From: Acidimicrobiaceae bacterium
GTDB lineage: Bacteria > Actinomycetota > Acidimicrobiia > Acidimicrobiales > Bog-793
Direction: 5' to 3'
Assembly (NCBI GenBank): GCA_025463965.1
Contig: JAODBN010000298.1
Location: 1 to 6,068, forward strand
DNA length: 6,068 nt
This document shows positions 1 to 6,068 of this stretch, piece by piece (within the stretch, counting starts at the first letter, position 1; each line of letters begins with the position of its first letter). The notes under the pieces were generated by a model. It ran no database searches, was not told where the DNA came from, and saw nothing but the letters and a program-made list of their open reading frames with translations. A program made the position numbers and the translations under genes.

Positions 1-641
1 TCCAGATGGCGGGACAGCCACTGCTCCGCGGCGGTGAGGTCGCCGGCGGCGATGTGATCGACCAGCCGTGAGTGCGTGTGCTCGTGTTCGTCGAAGCGGA
101 AGCGCAACAGGTAGCGGCCGACATGGCCGCGGAGGTCTTCGATCATCTCCACGGTCAGCGGGTTACGCTCGGCGTCGTACACCGCGCGGTAGAACCGCAC
201 CCGGGCCTCGATGAAGTCGGCCCCGGCTGGCTTCGCGTCAAGCTGGGCAGACAGCTTGCGCAGCGTGTCCAGCCGCTCGGGCCTCATGTTCGCCATGGAC
301 AGACGCAGGGCATACGTCTCAAGCAGCCTGCGCAGGCGATAGATCTCGTCGATCTGTGCTGGCGAGAGCGTGCGCACCCGTGCGCCTCGATGCGGGTGAA
401 AGCTGACCAGTCCCTCCGATTCGAGCTGCTTCAGCGCGGTACGGACTGGGAGCCGGGAGACGCCCATGACCTCGGCGAGCGACTCCTGGCGCAGCCACTC
501 GCCGGGGGCGAGCGCGCCGCTGAGGATGGCTTCGCGCAGAATGCCGTAGGCCATCTGCCCTATAGTCTTGTATCCGCTCGACAACTGCTCGACGACTTCT
601 GCGAAGCGAGCCTCGGCGTCACGATCCTTTTTGACAGGCAT
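1..641 (-). CDS. GntR-family transcriptional regulator, FadR/FCD subfamily (C-terminus cut off by window edge)
   Basis: Reading the minus strand from the ATG at 641-639 gives 213 open codons with no stop before the window edge, so the C-terminus is missing. Residues about 29-90 form a GntR winged helix-turn-helix: QESLAEVMGVSR, then PVRTALKQLESEGLV and the wing HPHRGARV. Residues from about 97 are an all-helical FCD-type ligand-binding domain (LRRLLETYALRLS, later HSRLVDHI, AAGDLTAAEQWL and RHL). Such proteins are usually dimeric repressors released by a small carboxylated or related metabolite. A GGAG sits 10 bases upstream of the ATG. FCD domains often bind a metal through a D-x-x-F-H motif; here the Asp and His positions are Arg147 and Tyr151, although His190 and His212 remain. 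The gene lies last in the visible co-directional cluster, 77 bases after the ATPase stop, and probably controls it. Family assignment is firm; ligand and targets are inference. Confidence 0.9.
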   Translation of the reverse strand, partial: MPVKKDRDAEARFAEVVEQLSSGYKTIGQMAYGILREAILSGALAPGEWLRQESLAEVMGVSRLPVRTALKQLESEGLVSFHPHRGARVRTLSPAQIDEIYRLRRLLETYALRLSMANMRPERLDTLRKLSAQLDAKPAGADFIEARVRFYRAVYDAERNPLTVEMIEDLRGHVGRYLLRFRFDEHEHTHSRLVDHIAAGDLTAAEQWLSRHL

Positions 642-718
642 GACAGGGAATCTCCAGCGTTAGGTCACGGTCCGTTGCCGCCACGGATACAGCGCGGCGC
701 GTACGGTAGGAACGGCAT
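642..718 (-). other. 77-base gap between ABC ATPase gene and gntR-family gene
   Basis: This is the widest gap in the window together with that at 2442-2517. It holds the regulator's Shine-Dalgarno GGAG (complement of 652-655). It also holds a short inverted repeat, tccgt at 671-675 and acgga at 683-687, with a 7-base loop. The stem is only 5 bp and no T-run follows it on the minus strand, so it is not a convincing terminator. No clear -35/-10 pair is visible. The gap is long enough for a separate gntR promoter or an autoregulatory operator, but the sequence does not prove either. Confidence 0.35.
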
Positions 719-1525
719 TCAATGGGCCACCCGGTCGGTATGGGTGCCCATGACGAGTTGAAGGATGTTCTCACGCAGCTCGATCCCGCGCGCACTGTTG
801 AGAGCGGCCTCGCGTGAGGTTCGCGGACGCGGCAGGTCCACGTCGACGACGTCCCTCACAGTACCGGGGTTCGCCCCCATGGCCACGACACGATCGGAGA
901 GGAACACCGCTTCCTCGACGTCGTGGGTGACGAACACGGTCGTCGTCCGTAGCCGCTCTACGATGTCAGCGAGTTCCTCCTGCAGGCGCAGGCGGGTGAA
1001 TGCGTCAAGTGCACCGAATGGCTCGTCCATCAGCAGCAGCTCCGGCTCGCCAACGAGAGCGCGGGCCAGCCCCGCCCGCTGCCGCTGGCCGCCGGAGAGC
1101 TGGCGCGGGTACTTGTGCGCGTGCTCGCTGAGTCCGACGAGCGCCAGCTTCTCCTCGACGATACCGGCGATCTCCTGCCGCGTGTAGCTGCCCCGGACCT
1201 CGTTGAGCCCCACGGCGACGTTGCCGCTGACCGTCTTCCACGGCAGCAGCGCGGCGTCCTGGAAGACGAATCCCACGCGCTTGGGCACGCCGCGCACCAC
1301 CTGGCCGTCGATGCTGATCGTGCCCGGGTAGTACGGAGCCAGCCCGGAGATCATGCGCAGGAGCGTCGTCTTGCCGCACCCTGATGCGCCCACCAGGCTG
1401 ACGAACTCACCGCTCTCGATGGTGAGCGTGATGTCCTGGAGGACGACGTGGGCCGAATTGCGGCGCTGGGCGTACCGCTTGCCCACGCCGGAGATCTCTA
1501 TGCGCGCTCCGCCCATGGCAGTCAT
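719..1525 (-). CDS. ABC importer ATP-binding protein, SsuB/TauB type
   Basis: This 268-residue cytoplasmic ATPase would energise import together with the permease encoded just upstream. All nucleotide-binding motifs are intact: Walker A GASGCGKT at residues 46-53, Q-loop Gln89 in FVFQD, signature LSGGQ at 143-147, Walker B LLLMDEP at 163-169, D-loop GALD at 171-174 and H-loop His201 in VTHD. The motif FQDAALLPWKTV after the Q-loop is typical of the nitrate/sulfonate/taurine (SsuB/TauB/NrtD) branch, and the length is usual for it. The start at 1525 is preferred over Met4 because AGGAG (complement of 1533-1537) lies 7 bases upstream of it, while Met4 would be 16 bases away. It begins 43 bases after the permease stop, consistent with one operon. 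Members of this branch carry sulfonates, nitrate, pyrimidine precursors, aromatic acids and other small compounds, so the substrate is not determined. Confidence 0.93.
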   Translation of the reverse strand: MTAMGGARIEISGVGKRYAQRRNSAHVVLQDITLTIESGEFVSLVGASGCGKTTLLRMISGLAPYYPGTISIDGQVVRGVPKRVGFVFQDAALLPWKTVSGNVAVGLNEVRGSYTRQEIAGIVEEKLALVGLSEHAHKYPRQLSGGQRQRAGLARALVGEPELLLMDEPFGALDAFTRLRLQEELADIVERLRTTTVFVTHDVEEAVFLSDRVVAMGANPGTVRDVVDVDLPRPRTSREAALNSARGIELRENILQLVMGTHTDRVAH

Positions 1526-1568
1526 GGCAACTCTCCTCGCTGAACGGTCTGTTGGTCGATCACGGGGC

Positions 1569-2441
1569 TCACCACAGGTTCCGGTCGTCGTTAGTCGTCC
1601 ACGGGAACCACCAGCGCCGCAGGACCTCGAGCAGGGCCGCGGCGATCATGCCGACGAGCGAGGCGGTGAACACGGCCGCGAGCAGGTACGCCGTCTTGAA
1701 GGCATTACCGTAATTGATGATGAGCCCGCCAAGACCGGAGACGCTGACCTCCATCTGGGCGATCACCATGCCGATCAGCGCCTTGCCCAGCGCGATGCGC
1801 AGGCCGGCGAAGATGCTCGGGACCGCGTGCGGCAGCGCCACCCGGCTCACCAGTTGAAGCCGGGAGAGCTTGTACACGCGGCCCACGTCGATGAGCGCGT
1901 CCGGGGTCTCCTTCACGCCGGTGGCCGTGTTGATGATGATCGACCAGATCGCGAGCATGAACGTGACCGCGACGCGGGCCTCAAGGCCGACGCCGAACCA
2001 GATCACGATCAGCGGGACCAGCGCGATCAGCGGCGTGGCCTGGAAGAAGTTAACGTACGGGTTGAGGACGCGCTCGGCCGTCCGGCTGCGCCCCATGAGG
2101 ATGCCGACCACCACGCCTACCACGACGGCGAGGCCGTACCCGATGCCGAGGTCGGCCATCGCCGAGCCGAACGCCGGCCCAAGCTGACCCGAGGTCAGCA
2201 GGTCCCAGAACGCCTTGGCCGTGTTGACCGGCGTGGCGAGCAGGATCGGGTCGATGTGGTCGCCGACGACCTGCCAGACCCCGAGGAACACCAGCACCGA
2301 TATGTACGGCAGGCCGCGCTGGAACCAGCGCCACCGGTCACGCTGGGCGGGATCAATTCCGGCTGCCACAGTCGGGGACCTCACAGGGGAGGCGCTCCTC
2401 GCGTGGTCGACCGTAACACTGTCTAGCGGCTCACTGGCCAT
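1569..2441 (-). CDS. ABC importer permease, SsuC/TauC type
   Basis: This 290-residue integral membrane protein belongs to the BPD_transp_1 family and would form the homodimeric channel of the importer. A hydrophilic N-terminal tail of about 42 residues precedes hydrophobic segments at roughly 44-60, 97-117, 131-150, 154-172, 216-232 and 250-272. Family marks include LLATPVNTAKAFWDLL (67-82), QATPLIALVPLIVIWFG (134-150) and a cytoplasmic coupling loop at about 185-210 ending RVALPHAVPSIFAGLR. In that loop the usual EAA...G pattern has become Asp185-Val-Gly...Lys191, a rather degenerate version. The ATG at 2441 has GGAG (complement of 2447-2450) 5 bases upstream, which supports this start. The next gene is the matching ATPase. 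No substrate-binding protein is encoded between them or elsewhere in the window. The importer class is clear; the cargo is unknown. Confidence 0.92.
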   Translation of the reverse strand: MASEPLDSVTVDHARSASPVRSPTVAAGIDPAQRDRWRWFQRGLPYISVLVFLGVWQVVGDHIDPILLATPVNTAKAFWDLLTSGQLGPAFGSAMADLGIGYGLAVVVGVVVGILMGRSRTAERVLNPYVNFFQATPLIALVPLIVIWFGVGLEARVAVTFMLAIWSIIINTATGVKETPDALIDVGRVYKLSRLQLVSRVALPHAVPSIFAGLRIALGKALIGMVIAQMEVSVSGLGGLIINYGNAFKTAYLLAAVFTASLVGMIAAALLEVLRRWWFPWTTNDDRNLW

Positions 2442-2463
2442 GGCCTCTCCTGTGCTCGCTCGC

Positions 2464-2477
2464 TTGGGTACACCCGA
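2464..2477. promoter_or_regulatory. imperfect inverted repeat upstream of the permease gene, possible operator
   Basis: The 14 bases ttgggtacacccga have arms TTGGGT and ACCCGA that are reverse complements at 5 of 6 positions, around a 2-base centre. It lies in the 76-base gap between the F420-enzyme gene and the permease gene, about 23 bases upstream of the permease start codon. FadR-type regulators often bind short palindromes of the general form TGGTnnnACCA, and this site resembles that only loosely. No second copy was found in the other gaps, so the assignment as an operator is speculative. Confidence 0.25.
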
Positions 2478-2517
2478 TCACAATGCTCTGGAATTTTGAC
2501 GTGAGCTGCCATATCGG

Positions 2518-3519
2518 TCACCCGGCCAGCTTCTTCAGCCGCGGGATGATGTGCTCGCCGTACAGCCGGAGGAAACGCTCTTGATCCGGTCCGGGTGCGT
2601 GGAACACGAGGTGGGTGAAGCCCAGGTCGAGGTAGCGCTTGATCCCCTCGACGTGCTCACCGGGGTCGGAGGAGACCAGGAAGCGGCTGGCGGCGCGCTC
2701 GGCGGGCAGCGCGTCGGCGAGGCGCTGCATCTCGACCGGGTCCTCGACGCCGGTCTTCTCTTCCGGCGACAGCGCGAGCGCGCCCCAGAACTTGCAGTCG
2801 TCCATCGCCCGCTTGGCGTCGTCATCGAAGCTCACCTTCATCTCGATGAGCAGGTCCAGGTCGGCGAGGTCACGGCCGGCCTTGGCGGCACCCTCGCGGA
2901 CGGCCGGAAGCAACGTGTCGGTGTACAGGGTCGGCGCCTTGCCGCTGGTCGTGATGAAGCCGTCGCCGCGGCGCCCGGCCAGCCTGGTGGCGGCCGGGCC
3001 GGACCCGGCGATGTACAGCGGGACGGGCCGCTCGGGACGGTCGTAGATCGTCGCCTTGTCCACCCGGTAGTACTGGCCATCGAAGTCGACTCGGTCGTTT
3101 GACCAGAGCAGCTTGATCAGTTCGATGGCCTCCTTGAGACGGCCGAAGCGCTCCTTCGGCTCGGGCCACTCGATGCCAAGCGGCGCCTCGTTCATCGACT
3201 CGCCGGAGCCGATGCCGAGCACCACCCGCCCGGGGAACAGGCAGCCCAGCGTCGCGAACGCCTGGGCCACGACCGCCGGGTGGTACCGGAAGGTCGGGGT
3301 GAGCACGCTGGTGCCGATGACGATCCGCTCGGTCGCGGCGCCGAGCGCTCCCAGCCACGGCAGGGCCGCCGGCGCGTGCCCGCCGTCGTGCCGCCACGGC
3401 TGCAGGTGGTCGCTGACGAAGACGGAGTCGAAGCCCATCTCCTCGGCAAGCACCGAGTAGCGCAGCAACTCGGCCGGGGAAAACTGCTCGGCGGAGGCCT
3501 TATATCCGAAAGTGATCAC
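2518..3519 (-). CDS. F420-dependent glucose-6-phosphate dehydrogenase-like oxidoreductase (luciferase-like TIM barrel)
   Basis: The 333-residue product is a cytoplasmic luciferase-like (LLM) TIM-barrel enzyme expected to use coenzyme F420. It strongly resembles mycobacterial Fgd along its whole length: GYKASAEQF at 5-13, SDHLQPWRHDGGHAP at 36-50, GTSVLTPTFRYHPAV at 69-83, TSGK at 191-194 and HLVFHAPGPDQ at 303-313. Aligned from memory of the Mycobacterium tuberculosis enzyme, the catalytic residues are His38, Trp42 and Glu107, and the phosphate-binding residues are Lys194, Lys255 and Arg279. All are present, so a sugar 6-phosphate is a plausible substrate. Two residues are missing relative to Fgd near IEWPEP. 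The start is a GTG at 3519-3517, with GGAG 7 bases upstream. No signal peptide is seen, unlike the exported paralogue group. It starts 17 bases after the molybdenum hydroxylase stop, so the two are probably co-transcribed. A related F420 dehydrogenase with a different substrate cannot be excluded. Confidence 0.88.
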   Translation of the reverse strand: MITFGYKASAEQFSPAELLRYSVLAEEMGFDSVFVSDHLQPWRHDGGHAPAALPWLGALGAATERIVIGTSVLTPTFRYHPAVVAQAFATLGCLFPGRVVLGIGSGESMNEAPLGIEWPEPKERFGRLKEAIELIKLLWSNDRVDFDGQYYRVDKATIYDRPERPVPLYIAGSGPAATRLAGRRGDGFITTSGKAPTLYTDTLLPAVREGAAKAGRDLADLDLLIEMKVSFDDDAKRAMDDCKFWGALALSPEEKTGVEDPVEMQRLADALPAERAASRFLVSSDPGEHVEGIKRYLDLGFTHLVFHAPGPDQERFLRLYGEHIIPRLKKLAG

Positions 3520-3526
3520 GTGAGAT

Positions 3527-3530
3527 CTCC
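3527..3530 (-). promoter_or_regulatory. Shine-Dalgarno GGAG setting the GTG start of the F420-enzyme gene
   Basis: On the minus strand GGAG is followed by 7 bases and then GTG ATC ACT TTC, which matches the expected N-terminus just before the conserved GYKASAEQF. The site fills most of the 17-base gap after the molybdenum hydroxylase gene and supports co-translation from one transcript. Confidence 0.75.
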
Positions 3531-3536
3531 AAGAAG

Positions 3537-5870
3537 TCAGTCGTCGTCAGAGTCGGCCAGGTCGTTAGCCAGCCGCCACACCCGTTCTGGAGTGAGCGGC
3601 AGCCGGGTCGGCCATCGGCCCACGGCACGCCCGACCGCGCCGGCGACGGCCGCCGCCACCGGATTGAGCGCGCCTTCGCCTGCGCCCTTCGCGCCGTAGG
3701 GGCCCACGCCGTCGCCGCGCTCCGCGATCACCGTGTGGATCCGCCTCGGCACGTCGGTGATGCGCGGGACCCGGTAGTCGACCATGTTGGGATTGGCCAG
3801 CTGCTGGCCGTCGTAGACGAGCTCCTCGTAGAGCGCGCCGCCAAGTCCCTGAGTCGCCGCGCCGAGGTCCTGTCCCTCGACCGCCCGCGGGTTGACGGCG
3901 AAGCCGACGTCGGCGACGGTGGCGAGTTGCTCGACGCGCACCACCCCGGTTTCGCTGTCGACGCTGACCTCAACCCCCACCACGCCGACCTCCCAGAACG
4001 GTGGCATCTTCTTGGTCGCGCCCTCGCGCCGCACCTTGCCGACCCCGGTCACCTCGCCGGCATCCGCGCCGAACCACTTGGTGATGACGTCGCCGAAGCC
4101 GACGACGCCGGAGGGCAACCGGATCCCGCCGTTGACCTGTTCCATCTCCTCAGCGGGGCACTCGTAGGCCTCCGCCGCCATCCGTGCGAGCTGAGCCCGG
4201 GCGTCGGCGCAGGCGCGCTGCACCGCGAGTCCGGCCAGCGTGGTCGTCCGGCTGGCGCCGGTCGTCCGCTCGTAGCTGCCTGCCCCGGTGTCCGACTGGA
4301 CCACGGACACCGCGGTCATCTCGATGCCAAGTTCCTCCGCCACGATCTGCGCCAGCACGGACCGGCTGCCCTGGCCCATCTCGGTCGAGCCGCTCAGGAC
4401 CACCGCCGAGCCGTCGGTTTGCACCCGCACCATCGCGGTGGAGACCGGGAAGGCCCCCGCGTCGGAGGCGGTGAGTCCGTAGCCGAGCCCGGTGCCCGGT
4501 GCCCCGGTCGCGTGGCCGGCTAGGGCGTCGACAATGATGTCGAGGTCCGCCTTGAGGTCGGCGTCGAGGCCGCGCTTGCCCGGGAGGATTTCCTCGTGGT
4601 GGCCGACCAGGTTGCGCCGCCGGATCTCCGCGGGGTCGATGCCAAGCTTCTCCGCGGCCTGATCAAGGTTGTTCTCCCCCGCCAGCGGACCGTACGGGGC
4701 GCCGAAGCCGCGGTAAGAGGAGGCCGGCGACGTGTTGGTATAGACCGAGCGGCCGCGCACCCGCAAGTTCGGCACCCGGTACGGCCCGAACGCCCGGTTC
4801 ACCGCCTTGGCCAGGACCAGCGGGCTGTTGTCGGCGTAAGCACCGGAATCAAGGACGAGGTCGAACTCGCGGGCCAGGATCACGCCGTCGGCATCGAAGG
4901 CGGTGCGGGCGCGGATCCGGGCCGCGTCGGCCCGCGTGGTGTAGCTCGCCTCCTCGACGTCGAGGACCAGCTTGACCGGCCTGCGGGTGACCCATGCGCC
5001 GACCCCCGCCAGCGGCTCGATCTTGGTGTAGGACTTGGTGCCGTAGCCGCCGCCGAGGTAGGGCGCCTCGACCCGCACCTGGGCGAGCGGCAGCGAGAAC
5101 ACCCGGGCGAGGTCGGTGCGAACCATGTAGGGGTGCTGCGCGCTGCTGACCACGCGCAGGCCGCCGTCGGCGAACCAGGCGACCGCGTTATACGGCTCCA
5201 TCGCGTACCCGTAGAGCATCGGGTACCGCATGTCGCTTTCTGTGACGAGCGCCGCCGACGCGAAGGCGGCGTCCACGTCACCCCACTCAAGGTTGTTCTC
5301 GTGCGCGACGTTGCTGGTCGGCGCCAGTTCCTCCGCACCTGGGGTGGCCGCGAGGGCGGTGAAAGACTCGTCACCGCTGGCGCCGTAGCTCTCCTCGTGC
5401 ACCAGCGGCGCGCCTGGCGCCGTCGCCTCCTCCGGATTCATGACGGCGGGGAGGTCCTTGTACTCCACCTCGATGAGCTCGACGGCATCGGCCGCGGCGA
5501 GGACGCTGTTCGCTACGACCAGCGCGACCGGCTCGCCGTAATAGCGCACCTTACCGATAGCGAGGATGCAGTGGTCGGCGACGATGTGCCCGAACCGGGG
5601 GAAGAGCCCGCCCAGGTCGTCGGCGGTCACTACGGCGACGACGCCCGGGGCGGCCTTCGCCGCGGCGGTGTCGACGGAGACGATCTGCGCGTGCGCGCGG
5701 TCGGCCCGCAGTACCTTCGCGTGCAGGCAGCCCGGCGGCACGACGTCGACCGTGTACACGGCCCGGCCGGTCACCTTCTCCAGCAGGTCGCGCCGCTGCA
5801 CGGACCGGCCAGCGACCCTCCTGGCGGCGTCGGCGGCGGGCCCACCGGTCCGGTCCGCTGCCCCGCTCAC
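3537..5870 (-). CDS. molybdenum hydroxylase large subunit (xanthine dehydrogenase / CoxL family, molybdopterin-binding)
   Basis: This 777-residue protein is the catalytic subunit of a xanthine oxidase-family hydroxylase, which uses water to hydroxylate a heterocycle, aldehyde or aromatic substrate at a molybdenum cofactor. Residues about 28-140 form the a/b hammerhead domain (VTGRAVYTVDV, RYYGEPVALVVA). The molybdopterin domains follow, with Gln245 in SSAQHPYMVR, GGGYGTK at 273-279, SYRGFGAP at 385-392, EMGQG at 497-501, TTGASRTTT at 536-544 and GAKGAGEG at 726-733, where Glu732 matches the catalytic glutamate of the family. The segment YRGFGAP lacks the Cys of true CO dehydrogenase (AYRCSFR), so aerobic CO oxidation is unlikely. 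The open frame extends upstream, but the real start is the GTG at 5870-5868: sequence before it reads as off-frame small-subunit DNA, GGGAG lies 8 bases upstream, and it overlaps the preceding stop as GTGA. The substrate cannot be assigned; xanthine, nicotinate, aldehyde or aromatic-CoA enzymes all share this fold. Confidence 0.92.
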   Translation of the reverse strand: MSGAADRTGGPAADAARRVAGRSVQRRDLLEKVTGRAVYTVDVVPPGCLHAKVLRADRAHAQIVSVDTAAAKAAPGVVAVVTADDLGGLFPRFGHIVADHCILAIGKVRYYGEPVALVVANSVLAAADAVELIEVEYKDLPAVMNPEEATAPGAPLVHEESYGASGDESFTALAATPGAEELAPTSNVAHENNLEWGDVDAAFASAALVTESDMRYPMLYGYAMEPYNAVAWFADGGLRVVSSAQHPYMVRTDLARVFSLPLAQVRVEAPYLGGGYGTKSYTKIEPLAGVGAWVTRRPVKLVLDVEEASYTTRADAARIRARTAFDADGVILAREFDLVLDSGAYADNSPLVLAKAVNRAFGPYRVPNLRVRGRSVYTNTSPASSYRGFGAPYGPLAGENNLDQAAEKLGIDPAEIRRRNLVGHHEEILPGKRGLDADLKADLDIIVDALAGHATGAPGTGLGYGLTASDAGAFPVSTAMVRVQTDGSAVVLSGSTEMGQGSRSVLAQIVAEELGIEMTAVSVVQSDTGAGSYERTTGASRTTTLAGLAVQRACADARAQLARMAAEAYECPAEEMEQVNGGIRLPSGVVGFGDVITKWFGADAGEVTGVGKVRREGATKKMPPFWEVGVVGVEVSVDSETGVVRVEQLATVADVGFAVNPRAVEGQDLGAATQGLGGALYEELVYDGQQLANPNMVDYRVPRITDVPRRIHTVIAERGDGVGPYGAKGAGEGALNPVAAAVAGAVGRAVGRWPTRLPLTPERVWRLANDLADSDDD

Positions 5871-5883
5871 CGGGCCATCTCCC
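5867..5883 (-). promoter_or_regulatory. GTGA stop/start overlap with Shine-Dalgarno GGGAG
   Basis: The small-subunit stop TGA (complement of 5867-5869) overlaps the large-subunit GTG (complement of 5868-5870) by two shared bases. GGGAG (complement of 5879-5883) sits 8 bases upstream of the GTG, inside the small-subunit coding sequence. This arrangement indicates translational coupling of two subunits needed in equal amounts. Confidence 0.8.
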
Positions 5884-6068
5884 GCATGCGGCGCGCCGCG
5901 TCGAGGACGGCATGCACGATCGGCTCGTAGCCGGTGCACCGGCACAGGTTGCCCTCCAGGTAGTCCGTGACCTCTTCCTCGGTCGGGTCGTCGTTCCGCT
6001 CGAGCAGTGACTTGGCCATCATCAGGAAGCCTGGAGTGCAGAAACCGCACTGCAGAGCGAAATTGTCC
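5867..6068 (-). CDS. molybdenum hydroxylase small subunit, [2Fe-2S] protein (C-terminal fragment; N-terminus beyond window)
   Basis: The minus strand is open from the window edge to TGA at 5869-5867 and encodes 66 residues beginning DNFALQCGFCTPGFLM. This is the C-terminal helical domain of a CoxS/XdhC-type electron-transfer subunit. Its four cluster cysteines are all visible: the CxxC pair in QCGFCTPG (fragment residues 7 and 10) and the CxC pair in GNLCRCTGY (residues 42 and 44). These ligate the [2Fe-2S] centre nearest the molybdenum cofactor. The family is usually about 155-170 residues, so roughly 90-100 residues, including the plant-ferredoxin-like domain and second cluster, lie outside the window. 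It passes electrons from the large subunit, normally to an FAD subunit that is not visible here. The assignment is firm despite the truncation. Confidence 0.93.
   Translation of the reverse strand, partial: DNFALQCGFCTPGFLMMAKSLLERNDDPTEEEVTDYLEGNLCRCTGYEPIVHAVLDAARRMREMAR

Noticed and set aside
671..687. Hairpin tccgt/acgga as a terminator of the ABC operon.
   Set aside because: The stem is only 5 bp with a 7-base loop and there is no U-tract on the minus strand.
72..761. A long plus-strand open frame of 229 residues.
   Set aside because: It is antisense to the GntR-family gene, shows no recognisable domain, and is of the kind expected opposite high-GC genes.
1557..1563. Recurring cgatcac/gatcac near three gene starts (about 1557, 2475 and 3514).
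   Set aside because: Six to seven bases repeated three times in 6 kb is close to chance expectation, and the positions relative to start codons differ.
3516..3523. 8-base palindrome tcacgtga at the start codon of the F420-enzyme gene.
   Set aside because: It overlaps the GTG start and the spacer after the Shine-Dalgarno. It is short enough to occur by chance and has no partner site.
3537..5870. Calling the large subunit CO dehydrogenase CoxL.
   Set aside because: The AYRCSFR signature with its active-site Cys is replaced by SYRGFGAP.
4596..5930. A 444-residue plus-strand open frame opposite the large subunit.
   Set aside because: Its composition (Arg, Gly, Val, His, Asp) is that of an antisense shadow, and the minus-strand gene has full family motifs.
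5871..6050. Upstream in-frame extension of the large subunit to an ATG at 6050, which would give 837 residues.
   Set aside because: The extra 60 residues are Arg/Pro-rich shadow of the small-subunit frame, which encodes clear [2Fe-2S] motifs there. The GTG at 5870 has a Shine-Dalgarno and the typical GTGA overlap.

Overview
The window looks like chromosomal DNA from a high-GC actinomycete. The evidence is GC-rich codon use throughout, GTG starts, and a gene whose closest recognisable relative is the F420-dependent glucose-6-phosphate dehydrogenase of mycobacteria and related actinobacteria. The genus cannot be named from the sequence alone. All six genes are on the minus strand, so transcription runs from high to low coordinates. 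The window is almost fully coding, with gaps of 17 to 77 bases.

In transcription order: (1) the C-terminal 66 residues of a [2Fe-2S] small subunit of a molybdenum hydroxylase (6068-5867, N-terminus outside the window); (2) the complete 777-residue molybdopterin-binding large subunit, starting at a GTG that overlaps the previous stop codon (5870-3537); (3) a 333-residue F420-dependent luciferase-like oxidoreductase closely resembling Fgd, GTG start (3519-2518); (4) an ABC importer permease of the SsuC/TauC type (2441-1569); (5) its ATPase of the SsuB/TauB type (1525-719); (6) a GntR-family regulator with an FCD-type ligand domain, truncated at the window start (641-1).

The layout suggests one catabolic or scavenging operon. 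A small organic compound would be imported by the ABC transporter and oxidised by the molybdenum hydroxylase, with an F420-linked dehydrogenase acting in the same pathway or in redox supply, under a ligand-responsive GntR regulator. The substrate cannot be read from the sequence. Two expected partners are not visible: the FAD-binding medium subunit of the hydroxylase and the periplasmic/lipoprotein substrate-binding protein of the importer. Either could lie just outside the window.

No RNA gene, insertion sequence, CRISPR array or convincing terminator was seen. The most unusual point is the pairing of a molybdenum hydroxylase with an Fgd-like enzyme that retains every residue I can align to the glucose-6-phosphate binding site.
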